A stretch of 64,000 nt of DNA from Ruminococcus sp. UBA3665 (GTDB lineage: Bacteria; Bacillota; Clostridia; Oscillospirales; Ruminococcaceae). Location: contig DFJS01000067.1 in assembly GCA_002373165.1 (NCBI GenBank), positions 17,856 through 81,855 of the forward strand, given 5' to 3'. Position 1 is the first letter of the stretch. Each line of letters begins with the position of its first letter. The notes beneath the pieces were generated by a model that did no database searches, had not been told where the DNA came from, and saw nothing but the letters and a program-made list of their open reading frames with translations. Positions 17,008-24,308 of this stretch are shown piece after piece. The position numbers and the translations under genes were made by a program.

Positions 17008-17036
17008 TTGACAAAATCCGTAGGATATGCTATAAT
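17008..17036 (+). promoter_or_regulatory. Strong orphan promoter
   Basis: TTGACA (17008-17013), 17 nt, TATAAT (17031-17036), full consensus. No plus-strand gene follows; a terminator hairpin begins ~38 nt after the -10. A perfect 7-bp inverted repeat GTAGGAT (17020-17026) / ATCCTAC (17050-17056) brackets the -10 and start site. Confidence 0.75.
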
Positions 17037-17042
17037 ATAACT

Positions 17043-17102
17043 ATCATAAATCCTACATCCTTATTATTTTTTGGCAGGTCTGAACAAGACCTGCTTTTTT
17101 TA
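17043..17102 (+). ncRNA. Candidate ~60-nt small RNA ending in an intrinsic terminator
   Basis: The predicted transcript runs from about 7 nt after the orphan -10 to the U-tract. Its 3' half is the hairpin GCAGGTCT / AGACCTGC (17074-17081, 17087-17094) with a 5-nt loop and eight or more T. There is no start codon with an SD between promoter and hairpin, so it is not a leader peptide. Alternatively the hairpin may simply be the ricT terminator with a chance promoter inside the trailer. Confidence 0.4.
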
Positions 17103-17149
17103 TTTCCGGGAAAACAAAAAACGGACGGGGCAGTCCGTTTTCTGATAAT

Positions 17150-17779
17150 TCAGGCAAGATTTAAAATCAGCTTATCGATTTCCTGCCAGTCCTGCGCCGT
17201 GACAGAAGTATTCTCAATCCGGAAAGTATAGACAACAGGTTCCAGATAACCGGGTGTTTCGGCAATTTCTGTCAGAAGATCCAGCACTTCTGCGGCATAG
17301 GCTTCTTCCAGATGATCGGCAGCAATGCGGGTAGGGGCTTTTTTATACTGGTGCAGAAAGTCGGAATAATAATATTTTCTGACGCTGTCCTCTGCTCTCT
17401 GCCAGAAATCGACAGGGGAAACAACCAGTGCCACAGTATAATCCGTGCCGTCGTGCATCACATCCCGGACGGTATATTTTGCATTTTTCAGAATTTTTCC
17501 GGCAAGCTGATCATAACCGGACAGTATTTCCTCGGAAATCAGATCAGATTTGACGGCATAAGCATCCCGGATTCTCCGGCTGATTTCTGTTATTTTTTCT
17601 GCATAGAAAGCTTCGGCATCTGTAACAGAAGCATTGGTCATAGTGCAATATTCCTGACAGTCGGCATGATACGTACAGTCCAGTACAGCCATAACATAAT
17701 TTCTGTACGATTCTCCGGCAAAGCCGCACCCTGTCAGCACCAGGCAGAGCACCAGAAAAAGCGGCAGTAATTTTCTCAT
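17150..17779 (-). CDS. Secreted lipoprotein, 209 aa, unknown function
   Basis: The signal peptide ends in LVLTGC, so Cys18 is lipidated and the protein is anchored outside the membrane. The remainder is helical with several Cys (CTYHADCQEYC) early on and no domain I can name. It resembles DUF-type lipoproteins with periodic Tyr-rich helices common in Ruminococcaceae. It overlaps the upstream lipoprotein gene by 4 bp, so the two are co-expressed and may work together on the surface. Confidence 0.7.
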   Translation of the reverse strand: MRKLLPLFLVLCLVLTGCGFAGESYRNYVMAVLDCTYHADCQEYCTMTNASVTDAEAFYAEKITEISRRIRDAYAVKSDLISEEILSGYDQLAGKILKNAKYTVRDVMHDGTDYTVALVVSPVDFWQRAEDSVRKYYYSDFLHQYKKAPTRIAADHLEEAYAAEVLDLLTEIAETPGYLEPVVYTFRIENTSVTAQDWQEIDKLILNLA

Positions 17780-18594
17780 AATCCGGCCTCTTCTGAAGCA
17801 TCTGCGGAAGGTTCCGGCTCTGACGGATTCAGCGGAATAGCGTGGCCTTCCTCGTCATAAAACGTAATATTATCCAGATAAAGATCAGAAACATTCTGCA
17901 TTCCCCAGCGCATGACAGAAAAGTTCACATCTTCGACAGAAGCATCCCATTTTTTGCCGGAAGCAGCCAGCAGGAATTTAAATTCCACATGGCAGGCATC
18001 AGAACGCTGCAAATCGTACTCATTCAGGCCGGAACCGGCAAAATCCGCGAAGCCGTACCAATTTCCGTCAGCGCAGGTAGTACCGCCGCCGCCGCCGATC
18101 CAGCCGGGAACGGCGCGATACTGCCCGTCATCGCTTAAGAACAGGCTGTCCTTTGCCTCGGCATAGAGATCAAAGCCGATGCTGTACACGCTTTCCAGCT
18201 GATCGGGATTCAGCAGCTGACCGACAGAAATCCGGATTTTCTGCACAGCAGTTTCCAGATTTTCCTGATTAGTAGAAAGATCTGTAAATTTCAGCATTGC
18301 ATTTCCGTCCACAGTTTCGACAGAAACGGTACCGTCTGCGGCAGAATCGTCATCTTTCACAACAGAAACAAACTGACAGTTTCCGTCATCGAACGTGACT
18401 GCACAGGGGTCGGCATCCGGGAAGGGCGCATTGGTAGGGGGCGGGAGAGTCTCTTCTGTTTCGGCCAGTGTGACTTCCTGCGCGGATGTTTCGGGCGGAG
18501 CAGTTTCCTGAATCTGAGAAGACTCCGGAGTCTTCTGATTACAGCCGCACAGCAGGAAGGCCGTCAAGAGCAGTATACTATAGTATTTCTTCAA
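17776..18594 (-). CDS. Secreted lipoprotein with CBM-like beta-sandwich
   Basis: The product (272 aa) has lipobox LLCGC (Cys18), then a Pro/Thr/Glu-rich linker to about residue 60. The remaining ~190 residues look like a jelly-roll carbohydrate-binding module: VYSIGFDLYAEAKDS in the middle and SDLYLDNITFYDEEG near the end, a common closing strand of such modules. No catalytic domain is present. It precedes and is coupled to the other lipoprotein gene. A glycan-binding role is inferred from fold-like pattern only. Confidence 0.65.
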   Translation of the reverse strand: MKKYYSILLLTAFLLCGCNQKTPESSQIQETAPPETSAQEVTLAETEETLPPPTNAPFPDADPCAVTFDDGNCQFVSVVKDDDSAADGTVSVETVDGNAMLKFTDLSTNQENLETAVQKIRISVGQLLNPDQLESVYSIGFDLYAEAKDSLFLSDDGQYRAVPGWIGGGGGTTCADGNWYGFADFAGSGLNEYDLQRSDACHVEFKFLLAASGKKWDASVEDVNFSVMRWGMQNVSDLYLDNITFYDEEGHAIPLNPSEPEPSADASEEAGL

Positions 18595-18612
18595 AATAAA
18601 ATCGCCTCACTT

Positions 18613-18645
18613 AGAAAAAATGCCCCCTGACAACAGAGGGCATTT
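18613..18645 (-). terminator. Terminator of the wall-anchored protein gene
   Basis: Read on the minus strand, AATGCCC pairs GGGCATT around a 12-nt loop and is followed by TTTTTTC. Confidence 0.75.
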
Positions 18646-18670
18646 GCATCAACCATGTTCAGACAGAAAA

Positions 18671-19570
18671 TCAGTCTTTCTTCTTGGAAACAACAGCAGC
18701 GGCACCGGCTACTGCCAGAGCGGCAACAGCGGCAGGAATGCCGGAAGTATCACCTGTAGGCGTATTGGTAACAGTACTTGCTGTTGTAACAGCAGTTGTT
18801 GTAGATGCGCCTGCGGCAGCAGTAGTGGTAGTAGCAGCCTTAGTAGTAGTTGTTGTTGCAGCTTTTTCAGTGCTTTCGGCAGCAGCTGTAGATTCAGAAG
18901 CGGCTTCCGTAGCAGCCTCTGTGGCAGCTTCGGTAGCGGCCTCGGTTTCGGCACTGGTTTCTTCTTCGGAAGTACCTTCTTCCTGTGCATCGCCTGTTGT
19001 GATAGAAGTAACTGTCAGGGAAAGGCCGGAATCAGTAATTTCTCTTTCAGAATCCTTCTTTGCTTTTTCCTCGTCAGAACCAAATGCCAGATAATTGATA
19101 TTTGTCTGGAGGTAGAGGCATTCGATAGAAGCAGAAGCGGATTCCAGATTCCAGGTAACAGAATAATCGCCGTCGCCTGTAATTGTAACATACTGGTCGC
19201 CGATTTCGCCGTTTTTATTATTATGACGGGTATTGCCGCCGGCAGAACCTGCCAGGAATGCGACAAAATTTGTACCGTTGCAGTCATAAGTAGCATTGGC
19301 TTCGGCATTGGAAGTTGCACCGTTCAGGCCGCTGACTGTAAAATTAACAGTGATATAATCTGTTACGGCATTATTGGCATCGATATCAGTTACATTATTT
19401 CCCCATGTATTGAGGATATTTTTGCGCATAGAAACGCCGTCATCGCCGCAGGAAATTTCGGCAGTAGGATTATAAGAAATTGTAACTTCTGCACTTGCGC
19501 CAAGAGAAGCGAACGAAACAGCGCAGAGAGAAAAAGCGGCTGCGGCTGCAAATATATTTTTCAGTCTCAT
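18671..19570 (-). CDS. Secreted, wall-anchored protein with X-module and Thr/Ala/Glu-rich stalk
   Basis: The product (299 aa) has a signal peptide (residues 1-27, ASA cut), a globular domain of ~180 residues, a long low-complexity stalk rich in T, A and E (about 195-265), and a C-terminal sorting-like end: NTPTGD, a hydrophobic helix and SKKKD. PTGD is a variant sortase motif seen in Ruminococcus-type surface proteins. The globular domain (TVNFTVSGLNG, ITGDGDYSVTW, LQTNINYLAFGS) is clearly homologous to the segment downstream of the stop codon in the scaffoldin-like gene at 22396-24153. Not a known enzyme; binding or structural role likely. Confidence 0.75.
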   Translation of the reverse strand: MRLKNIFAAAAAFSLCAVSFASLGASAEVTISYNPTAEISCGDDGVSMRKNILNTWGNNVTDIDANNAVTDYITVNFTVSGLNGATSNAEANATYDCNGTNFVAFLAGSAGGNTRHNNKNGEIGDQYVTITGDGDYSVTWNLESASASIECLYLQTNINYLAFGSDEEKAKKDSEREITDSGLSLTVTSITTGDAQEEGTSEEETSAETEAATEAATEAATEAASESTAAAESTEKAATTTTTKAATTTTAAAGASTTTAVTTASTVTNTPTGDTSGIPAAVAALAVAGAAAVVSKKKD

Positions 19571-19603
19571 GATTAAAAACTCCTTTTATAAAATAACTTA
19601 AAG

Positions 19604-19657
19604 CGGGCTGTCCGAGGAATCGGACGGAATCCCGTACAAAACCTCACTGTCATTATA
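19604..19657 (-). promoter_or_regulatory. Promoter -10 and structured 5' UTR of the wall-anchored protein
   Basis: Minus-strand TATAAT (19652-19657) has a weaker -35 TAGACT 18 nt upstream. The leader folds into GTCCGA-TTCC-TCGGAC (19610-19625) enclosed by CGGG/CCCG (19604-19607, 19631-19634). The stem probably stabilises the mRNA; there is no evidence of a riboswitch. Confidence 0.5.
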
Positions 19658-19732
19658 GCATATTCCGGGCAAAAAGTCTATTGAAAATATCTACAAATTT
19701 TATAAATCTTTTTTGTCCAGATATTATATATT

Positions 19733-21043
19733 TCACGAATTTTTCAGCACAGCGACGGAGCGCAGACCATAAAATGCCATTAATTCCAGCCATTTCCGGG
19801 TAAGGATTTCGCCGCTGACGGCAATCGGCACAGCCGGCGGACAGGGAACCTGTACAGGCGCACAGATTCTGCCCTCGGCAAGTTCCAGAGGGATGCACTC
19901 ACTGTCACCCAGCCCGGCTTCCCGGAGCGAACAGGCTGTTTTCATGGGCGGCGGCAGAACAGGCGGTACCTGTGCCGGAAGCGGCCGGCACAGATGCAGA
20001 GCCTTTTCCAGCCGGAGAAAATCCTGTTCTGTCATGACAGGAGAAAGCAGAATCACCAGGCAGGTGCTGTCCGCGTACTCACATTCGACAGGAATACTGC
20101 CGTTCCGGAGCTGTTCTGCCAGATTCCGGCCGTCTGCCGAAATGGTCAGATGCATAGGATCACTGCCAAGAAAGTGATAAATTCCGGCAAGGTTTTGTTT
20201 CAGTATTCCGGCGCGTCCGGCACAGAAAGCAATCTGTTCCCGGCCGGATGCATTCAGCCATGCCGTGCACAGTTCCAGCGAATGCAGAATCAGATAAGAC
20301 GGGCTTGTCGAGCCGAACATCTGCATATGCCGTTTCATCTGCATAACGAGTTCCGGGTTCTGCATATGCAGAAATGCGCCGCCCGTCAGAGCCGGAAGCG
20401 TTTTATGTGCAGAATCACAGCAGAAATCCGCACCCAGCCGGATAGGATGCCGGTTCGGTTCCAGAAAGGCCAGATGTGCGCCGTGGGCATTATCCACCAG
20501 CAGTTTTGCATGATATTTCCGGCAGAGTGCGGCCAATCCGGCGATATCCTGCAAATTTCCGGCATAATCCGGCGATGTGACATACAGGCACGCCGGGCCG
20601 GAAACTTCCTGCAAAGCCTGCTCGAAATCTCGGAGCCGATATATTCCGGCAATGATGCCGCCTTCTGCCGGGAATACCCATCGAACGGACAAATCCAGCA
20701 GAACACAGCTGTTCAGGAATGCTCTGTGAACTGTCCGTGCGGCGATGACCGTCCTGTTTTCGGCCTTCATCTGTGTAAGCATCGCCTGAATACACAAAGT
20801 TGACCCTCCGGCACTCCAGCAGCACTCCGGCGTTTGATAGACCTGTGCTGTCTGCTGTTCGGCCTGCCGGAGGATGCCCTCTGCCTCGAACAGACTGTCT
20901 GCCCCGGCGATTTCAGTAATATCCAGCCTGTAGGCATATTCCAGTTCCGGCAGAAGACTTCTGCCCTTATGGCCGGGCATATGACCCCGGAGTGTCTGAT
21001 TTTTGTGATAATTATCCAAAAAACGGCTTAAAAATTTTATCAT
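19733..21043 (-). CDS. Orn/Lys/Arg decarboxylase family protein (SpeA-like)
   Basis: The product (436 aa) is a PLP fold-type I decarboxylase of the Gram-positive SpeA/YaaO type. Visible are TLRGHMPGHKG near residue 16, SAGGSTLCIQAML near 76, VDNAHGAHLAF near 183 and SAHKTLPALTGGAF, whose Lys binds PLP. Arginine decarboxylation for polyamine synthesis is the usual role; lysine or ornithine cannot be excluded. Longer in-frame ATGs exist, but the ATG at 21043 has AGGGGAC upstream and gives the family's normal start. No speE/speB neighbours are present. Confidence 0.85.
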   Translation of the reverse strand: MIKFLSRFLDNYHKNQTLRGHMPGHKGRSLLPELEYAYRLDITEIAGADSLFEAEGILRQAEQQTAQVYQTPECCWSAGGSTLCIQAMLTQMKAENRTVIAARTVHRAFLNSCVLLDLSVRWVFPAEGGIIAGIYRLRDFEQALQEVSGPACLYVTSPDYAGNLQDIAGLAALCRKYHAKLLVDNAHGAHLAFLEPNRHPIRLGADFCCDSAHKTLPALTGGAFLHMQNPELVMQMKRHMQMFGSTSPSYLILHSLELCTAWLNASGREQIAFCAGRAGILKQNLAGIYHFLGSDPMHLTISADGRNLAEQLRNGSIPVECEYADSTCLVILLSPVMTEQDFLRLEKALHLCRPLPAQVPPVLPPPMKTACSLREAGLGDSECIPLELAEGRICAPVQVPCPPAVPIAVSGEILTRKWLELMAFYGLRSVAVLKNS

Positions 21044-21061
21044 GAAAATAGCTGTCCCCTC

Positions 21062-21090
21062 TTGACAAAATAAAAAAAATATTGTAGAAT
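21062..21090 (+). promoter_or_regulatory. Promoter of the coiled-coil/sigma-4 pair
   Basis: TTGACA (21062-21067), 17 nt, TAGAAT (21085-21090); AACAAGGAG SD precedes the ATG at 21169. Confidence 0.7.
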
Positions 21091-21168
21091 AATAACATAA
21101 AAAAACGAACATTTGTTCTTTTTTCTGGAAATCATGATCAAAAAATAAAAAAACAAGGAGTTTTCTGT

Positions 21169-21528
21169 ATGCTTGCATTGATTGAAGATTACGAACAGAC
21201 CCGTTTTCAGCTGCAAAGGCGCATTTATGAACTGAACAAACTGCTGCGCGATGACAATCTGCGCACTATGGAGCGCGAAAAACTTATCGCCCGGCGTGAT
21301 CTGCTCACACGGGAACGCAGCGAACTGCTGGAAGATATTCTGGAGATGCGCCGTCATCTCAGCAAGGAGGAAGCAAACCATGCCAAACCATATACAGGAA
21401 GATACCAGCGTTTCCGGGCTGCTGCGGGATCTGACCGGACTGCCCGGCACCAACCGCAAACAGCTGGAATTATCCAGAAAGGCTCTGATTCAGGTTATCC
21501 AGAACGACCTGCCGCCGCGTCAGCGTGA
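21169..21528 (+). CDS. Coiled-coil protein overlapping a sigma-region-4 gene
   Basis: The first ~72 residues are a strongly charged heptad-like coiled coil (LQRRIYELNKLLRDDNL, EREKLIARRDLLTRERSELL). The last ~50 residues lie over the next gene in another frame and read as low-complexity G/A/R-rich sequence. Either the natural stop has been lost, or the ORF feeds into the next gene by frameshifting. The start is supported by promoter, SD and spacing. Function unknown; the N-terminal part could be a regulator of the sigma-like protein. Confidence 0.55.
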   Translation: MLALIEDYEQTRFQLQRRIYELNKLLRDDNLRTMEREKLIARRDLLTRERSELLEDILEMRRHLSKEEANHAKPYTGRYQRFRAAAGSDRTARHQPQTAGIIQKGSDSGYPERPAAASA

Positions 21529-21694
21529 AGTAATTTTATTATATTATTATCATAACATGAGTAATAAACAGATTGCGGAATATCTGCATCTGGATGCCTC
21601 TACCGTATGCCGTACGCTTGGCCGTGCCAGAAAAAGGATTTATAAGCTTCTGCATGTTTATCTGGACTATCTGCGCCAGATCAGGCTGGAGTAA
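21380..21694 (+). CDS. Sigma-70 region 4-like DNA-binding protein
   Basis: The product (104 aa) carries the region 4 fold at residues 45-95: LPPRQREVILLYYYHNMSN, then KQIAEYLHLDASTVCRTLGR as helix-turn-helix, then ARKRIYKLL. Region 2 is absent, so it is not a stand-alone sigma factor; such proteins occur as phage ArpU-like regulators or anti-sigma partners. The ATG at 21380 has AAGGAGG 11 nt upstream and lies inside the preceding ORF (149-bp overlap), in the +1 frame relative to it. Co-transcribed with it. Confidence 0.75.
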   Translation: MPNHIQEDTSVSGLLRDLTGLPGTNRKQLELSRKALIQVIQNDLPPRQREVILLYYYHNMSNKQIAEYLHLDASTVCRTLGRARKRIYKLLHVYLDYLRQIRLE

Positions 21695-21736
21695 CAACAA
21701 AAGCCCCCGGATTCCGGAGACTTTTGAAGCAGAAAT

Positions 21737-21807
21737 TGGGACGGCGGGATTTGAACCCACGACTGACGGAGTCAAAGTCCGTTGCCTTACCGCTTGGCTA
21801 CGCCCCA
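21737..21807 (-). tRNA. tRNA-Gln (anticodon UUG)
   Basis: On the minus strand a 71-nt cloverleaf: acceptor TGGGGCG / CGTCCCA, D arm AGCCAAGCGGTAAGGC, anticodon stem ACGGA / TCCGT with loop CTTTGAC (anticodon TTG), and T arm GTGGGTTCAAATCCCGC. U1 at the acceptor start is typical of tRNA-Gln. No CCA is encoded. Confidence 0.95.
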
Positions 21808-21997
21808 GCATAACAAAAATATTATAGCATATTTTTTTGCTTTTGTCAAGCCCTGCACCATTCACTTCTGTACTGCATACAGTAATAACAGAAGAAAAAA
21901 TTATTTTCTGACTGTATAAACCCGTGCATTCTGTGCGATACTATCAGCAGAAAAAAATCATAATTCAAACCAGAACTTCAAAGGAGTTGTTTTTGCT

Positions 21998-22345
21998 ATG
22001 ATGTCTGTGAAACGCGGAGAAATTTATTATGCCGATCTCAGCCCGGTTGTCGGTTCGGAGCAAGGCGGTATTCGTCCGGTACTTATCGTACAGAACGATG
22101 TCGGCAACCGCCACAGCCCTACCGTGATTGCAGCGGCCATTACCAGCCGTCTGGATAAGGCGAAGCTCCCCACGCATATTTCACTGGAAGCCGCATCCTG
22201 CGGACTCCAGAAAGACAGCATTGTCCTGCTGGAGCAAATCCGCACGCTGGACAAAAAACGCCTGAAAGACCGCATGGGTTCGCTGGATTCTTCTGCAATG
22301 AACCGTGTGGACAATGCCCTGTCGATCAGCTTTGGCCTGCATTAA
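21998..22345 (+). CDS. mazF: MazF/PemK-type endoribonuclease toxin
   Basis: The product (115 aa) is an RNase of the CcdB/MazF barrel. VKRGEIYYADLSPVVGSEQGGIRPVLI at its start carries the conserved Arg of the active site, and later PTVIAAAITS and DSIVLLEQIRTLDKKRL match NdoA/MazF of Bacillus. AAGGAG lies 11 nt before ATG 21998. No antitoxin ORF precedes it: the 190 nt between it and tRNA-Gln hold no SD-preceded ORF of MazE size. A solitary MazF is found in many Firmicutes with the antitoxin elsewhere or absent. Confidence 0.9.
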   Translation: MMSVKRGEIYYADLSPVVGSEQGGIRPVLIVQNDVGNRHSPTVIAAAITSRLDKAKLPTHISLEAASCGLQKDSIVLLEQIRTLDKKRLKDRMGSLDSSAMNRVDNALSISFGLH

Positions 22346-22357
22346 ATTTTCAGTATA

Positions 22358-22393
22358 AAAATTCCCCTGAAGCGATGATTCAGGGGAATTTGC
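22358..22393. terminator. Bidirectional terminator between mazF and the scaffoldin-like gene
   Basis: Perfect stem AAATTCCCCTGAA / TTCAGGGGAATTT with a 7-nt loop, between convergent reading frames. Confidence 0.88.
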
Positions 22394-22395
22394 TT

Positions 22396-22827
22396 TTATA
22401 CAGTTTCGTCAGGTTTTCCTGTCCGGATACTGCGGATAGTAATTGCAACGCCGCAGTCTTCCGGGCTTCTTTCTTTTTCTGATTTCATCAGTTCTTCTTC
22501 CGAACCGAAAGCAAGATAATTAATATTAGTCTGGAGAAACAGACAATTGACAGGGGCATTTTGTGTTCCGGTTTTCCAGGTAACAGAATAATCGCCGTCG
22601 CCTGTAATTCTGACAAATGCATCTTCTGCAATCTCTTCGGCCGTATACTGATTTGCAGAGTAGATACTGCCGCCCAGATAGGCCACAAAATTTTGGCCGT
22701 CGCAGTCGTATCTGCTCATAGGCTCTGCATTGCAGTACGCGCTGCCGATGCCGCTGACGGTGAAATCTACTGTGATATAATCCGAAACATTTGCATGATC
22801 TGCATCGATATCCCGTACATTGTTGCC
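22396..22827 (-). pseudogene. In-frame downstream part of the scaffoldin-like gene after a TAG stop
   Basis: Directly after the TAG at 22828-22830 the same frame stays open to a TAA at 22396, encoding 143 residues. These align along their whole length with the globular domain of the wall-anchored protein at 18671: GNNVRDIDADH, DYITVDFTVSGIG, YDCDGQNFVAYLGGS, ITGDGDYSVTW, LQTNINYLAFGSEEE. The stop falls exactly where the paralogue has Trp (TWGNNV), so TGG became TAG. Without readthrough this domain is not made, apart from any internal start at 22719. No stalk or wall anchor follows. Confidence 0.8.
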
Positions 22828-24153
22828 CTATACGTTATAGATATCCCGGCGCAGGGCAAAATAGTCCGAAGAAAGCGGAGCATTTTCCTCATACGGTATG
22901 ATGATTTCATCATTAGCGGGAGTTTCTGCCAATGACTGCACCAGTCCGACGATATATTTCAGGATAGCCAGAGCTTCTTCTGAATCGGGTTTATTATTAT
23001 GATTGAAATCGACAGCATCCAGCTGTGCAGAAGTAAGGGAAGCTTTTCCCAGTACAGCTTTATTTACGCTGATTACATCCAGGATATTAATTTTTCCGTC
23101 GCCGCTGACATCTCCGGGGAGCAGAGGAGCCGTTTCGGCAGGCTCGGCAGTTTCGCTGACGGTTACTTTTATCACGACGGCATCAAAATCGGCATTGAAT
23201 ACAGTAATATTGGCCGTACCGGCTTCCATAGCAGTAATCACGCCGGATTTGGATACAATTGCTGTATTCTGGTTACTGGATTTATAAGTAAGATTGGTCT
23301 GGTTTGCGATAATCTGGAACTGATCGCCGGGCTGGAGCGAAATTTTTGTCTGATTTACCGTCAGTGCAGACAGAGTAGTAACTCTTGTTGTGGCAGTAGT
23401 AGCCTTAGTTGTTGTAGCAGTAGTGGCTCTGGTCGTAGTCGTTGTTGTGGATGTAGTGGTTGTAGTAGTAGAATTTGTCGTTGTAGTGGATGTAGTGGCT
23501 TTAGTAGTGGTAGTAGCAGCAGTGGAAGTAGTAGTAGTTTCAATCATGGAATATTCAATTTCCACTCCGCCGTCCATATACTGCACCAGACCTTCTGCTA
23601 CATAATCCCGACTGTCATTTTTCCAAAGCTGATGAGAAGCTTTTCCGCTGGAAGAAATCCCCTGATCGGCATAAGAAAAATAAAAAAATTCGCCGCCTGT
23701 GCAGTATTCCGGAATCTCTGCCAGTATAACGACCAGCGTTCCTGTTCCTGTGCAGCTGTCTCCGGATGCCCATGTACACCATGCAAAATCAGAAGTACTT
23801 GTCATAGCGCAGGTCATTTTTATATCTTTGCTCTGCGTTTCCACAGGAGAATATCCATAACTTCTGATCAGATTCGGATCTGTGACCAAAGTAAAATTAC
23901 AATCGGCTCTGATTCCGAACTCTACAGCAGTAATGCCGGGATTCTGCACCAGATTGACCGCAATAGGCACACAGCGGTCAGAATCCTGCAAATCCTGCAT
24001 AGTAACAGATTTCTGTTCGATTTCTACAGCAACACTCCCGGAAGCCTCTGCTTTAAGAGGATGACACAGAAAAGCGGCACAGAAAATCAAAAGCATACAT
24101 ACAGTCATGCTGAAAGCTGTTTTAGCTGTTTTATATGTTTCATAGCGTATCAT
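22828..24153 (-). CDS. Scaffoldin-like secreted protein: cohesin-like + Ig-like + dockerin, ended early by TAG
   Basis: The product as read (441 aa): signal peptide (1-37); cohesin-like beta domain (about 38-200; PIAVNLVQNPGITAVEFGI, GTGTLVVILAEIP); Thr-rich linker (about 205-262); BIG2/Ig-like domain (about 265-340; GVITAMEAGTANITVFN); and a dockerin with two F-hand calcium repeats (about 345-410; GDVSGDGKINILDVISVNKA and DFNHNNKPDSEEALAIL). A cohesin and a dockerin in one chain is the adaptor-scaffoldin layout of ruminococcal cellulosome-like systems. A TAG stop then interrupts a C-terminal domain. GGAGG precedes the ATG. Cohesin identity is by pattern, not alignment. Confidence 0.75.
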   Translation of the reverse strand: MIRYETYKTAKTAFSMTVCMLLIFCAAFLCHPLKAEASGSVAVEIEQKSVTMQDLQDSDRCVPIAVNLVQNPGITAVEFGIRADCNFTLVTDPNLIRSYGYSPVETQSKDIKMTCAMTSTSDFAWCTWASGDSCTGTGTLVVILAEIPEYCTGGEFFYFSYADQGISSSGKASHQLWKNDSRDYVAEGLVQYMDGGVEIEYSMIETTTTSTAATTTTKATTSTTTTNSTTTTTTSTTTTTTRATTATTTKATTATTRVTTLSALTVNQTKISLQPGDQFQIIANQTNLTYKSSNQNTAIVSKSGVITAMEAGTANITVFNADFDAVVIKVTVSETAEPAETAPLLPGDVSGDGKINILDVISVNKAVLGKASLTSAQLDAVDFNHNNKPDSEEALAILKYIVGLVQSLAETPANDEIIIPYEENAPLSSDYFALRRDIYNV

Positions 24154-24308
24154 AAAATAAAACCTCCCTGTATTTTTAAATTTCTGCTTGCAGAAGAAGA
24201 TTAACTATATTTTACATAAAAAAGAGAAAAAAAGCAATCATTTTTTGTATTATATACAAAAAATTCATAATTTTTGTAAGATATGGAAAAAGTATCCGTT
24301 TATTTTTG

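Noticed and set aside
18781..18960. A possible tandem repeat or CRISPR-like array
   Set aside because: The periodicity is from Ala/Thr/Glu codons in a protein stalk; there are no unique spacers between repeats.
18620..19576. A long plus-strand ORF with Ser/Cys-rich low-complexity sequence
   Set aside because: It is antisense to the Thr/Ala-rich stalk of the wall-anchored protein; the repeat-like sequence merely mirrors that stalk.
23361..23605. Leu- or Val-rich short ORFs near the Thr linker
   Set aside because: Low-complexity products of the repeated ACT/GTA triplets in alternative frames, without SD.
22396..24153. Stop-codon recoding of TAG (for example pyrrolysine)
   Set aside because: The paralogue has Trp at the site, holB ends at TAG, and no pyl genes are visible; a TGG-to-TAG mutation is simpler.
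22999..24204. A 401-codon plus-strand ORF over the scaffoldin-like gene
   Set aside because: Antisense to the cohesin, Thr-rich linker and dockerin; its Ser/Cys-rich stretch mirrors the Thr codons of the linker.
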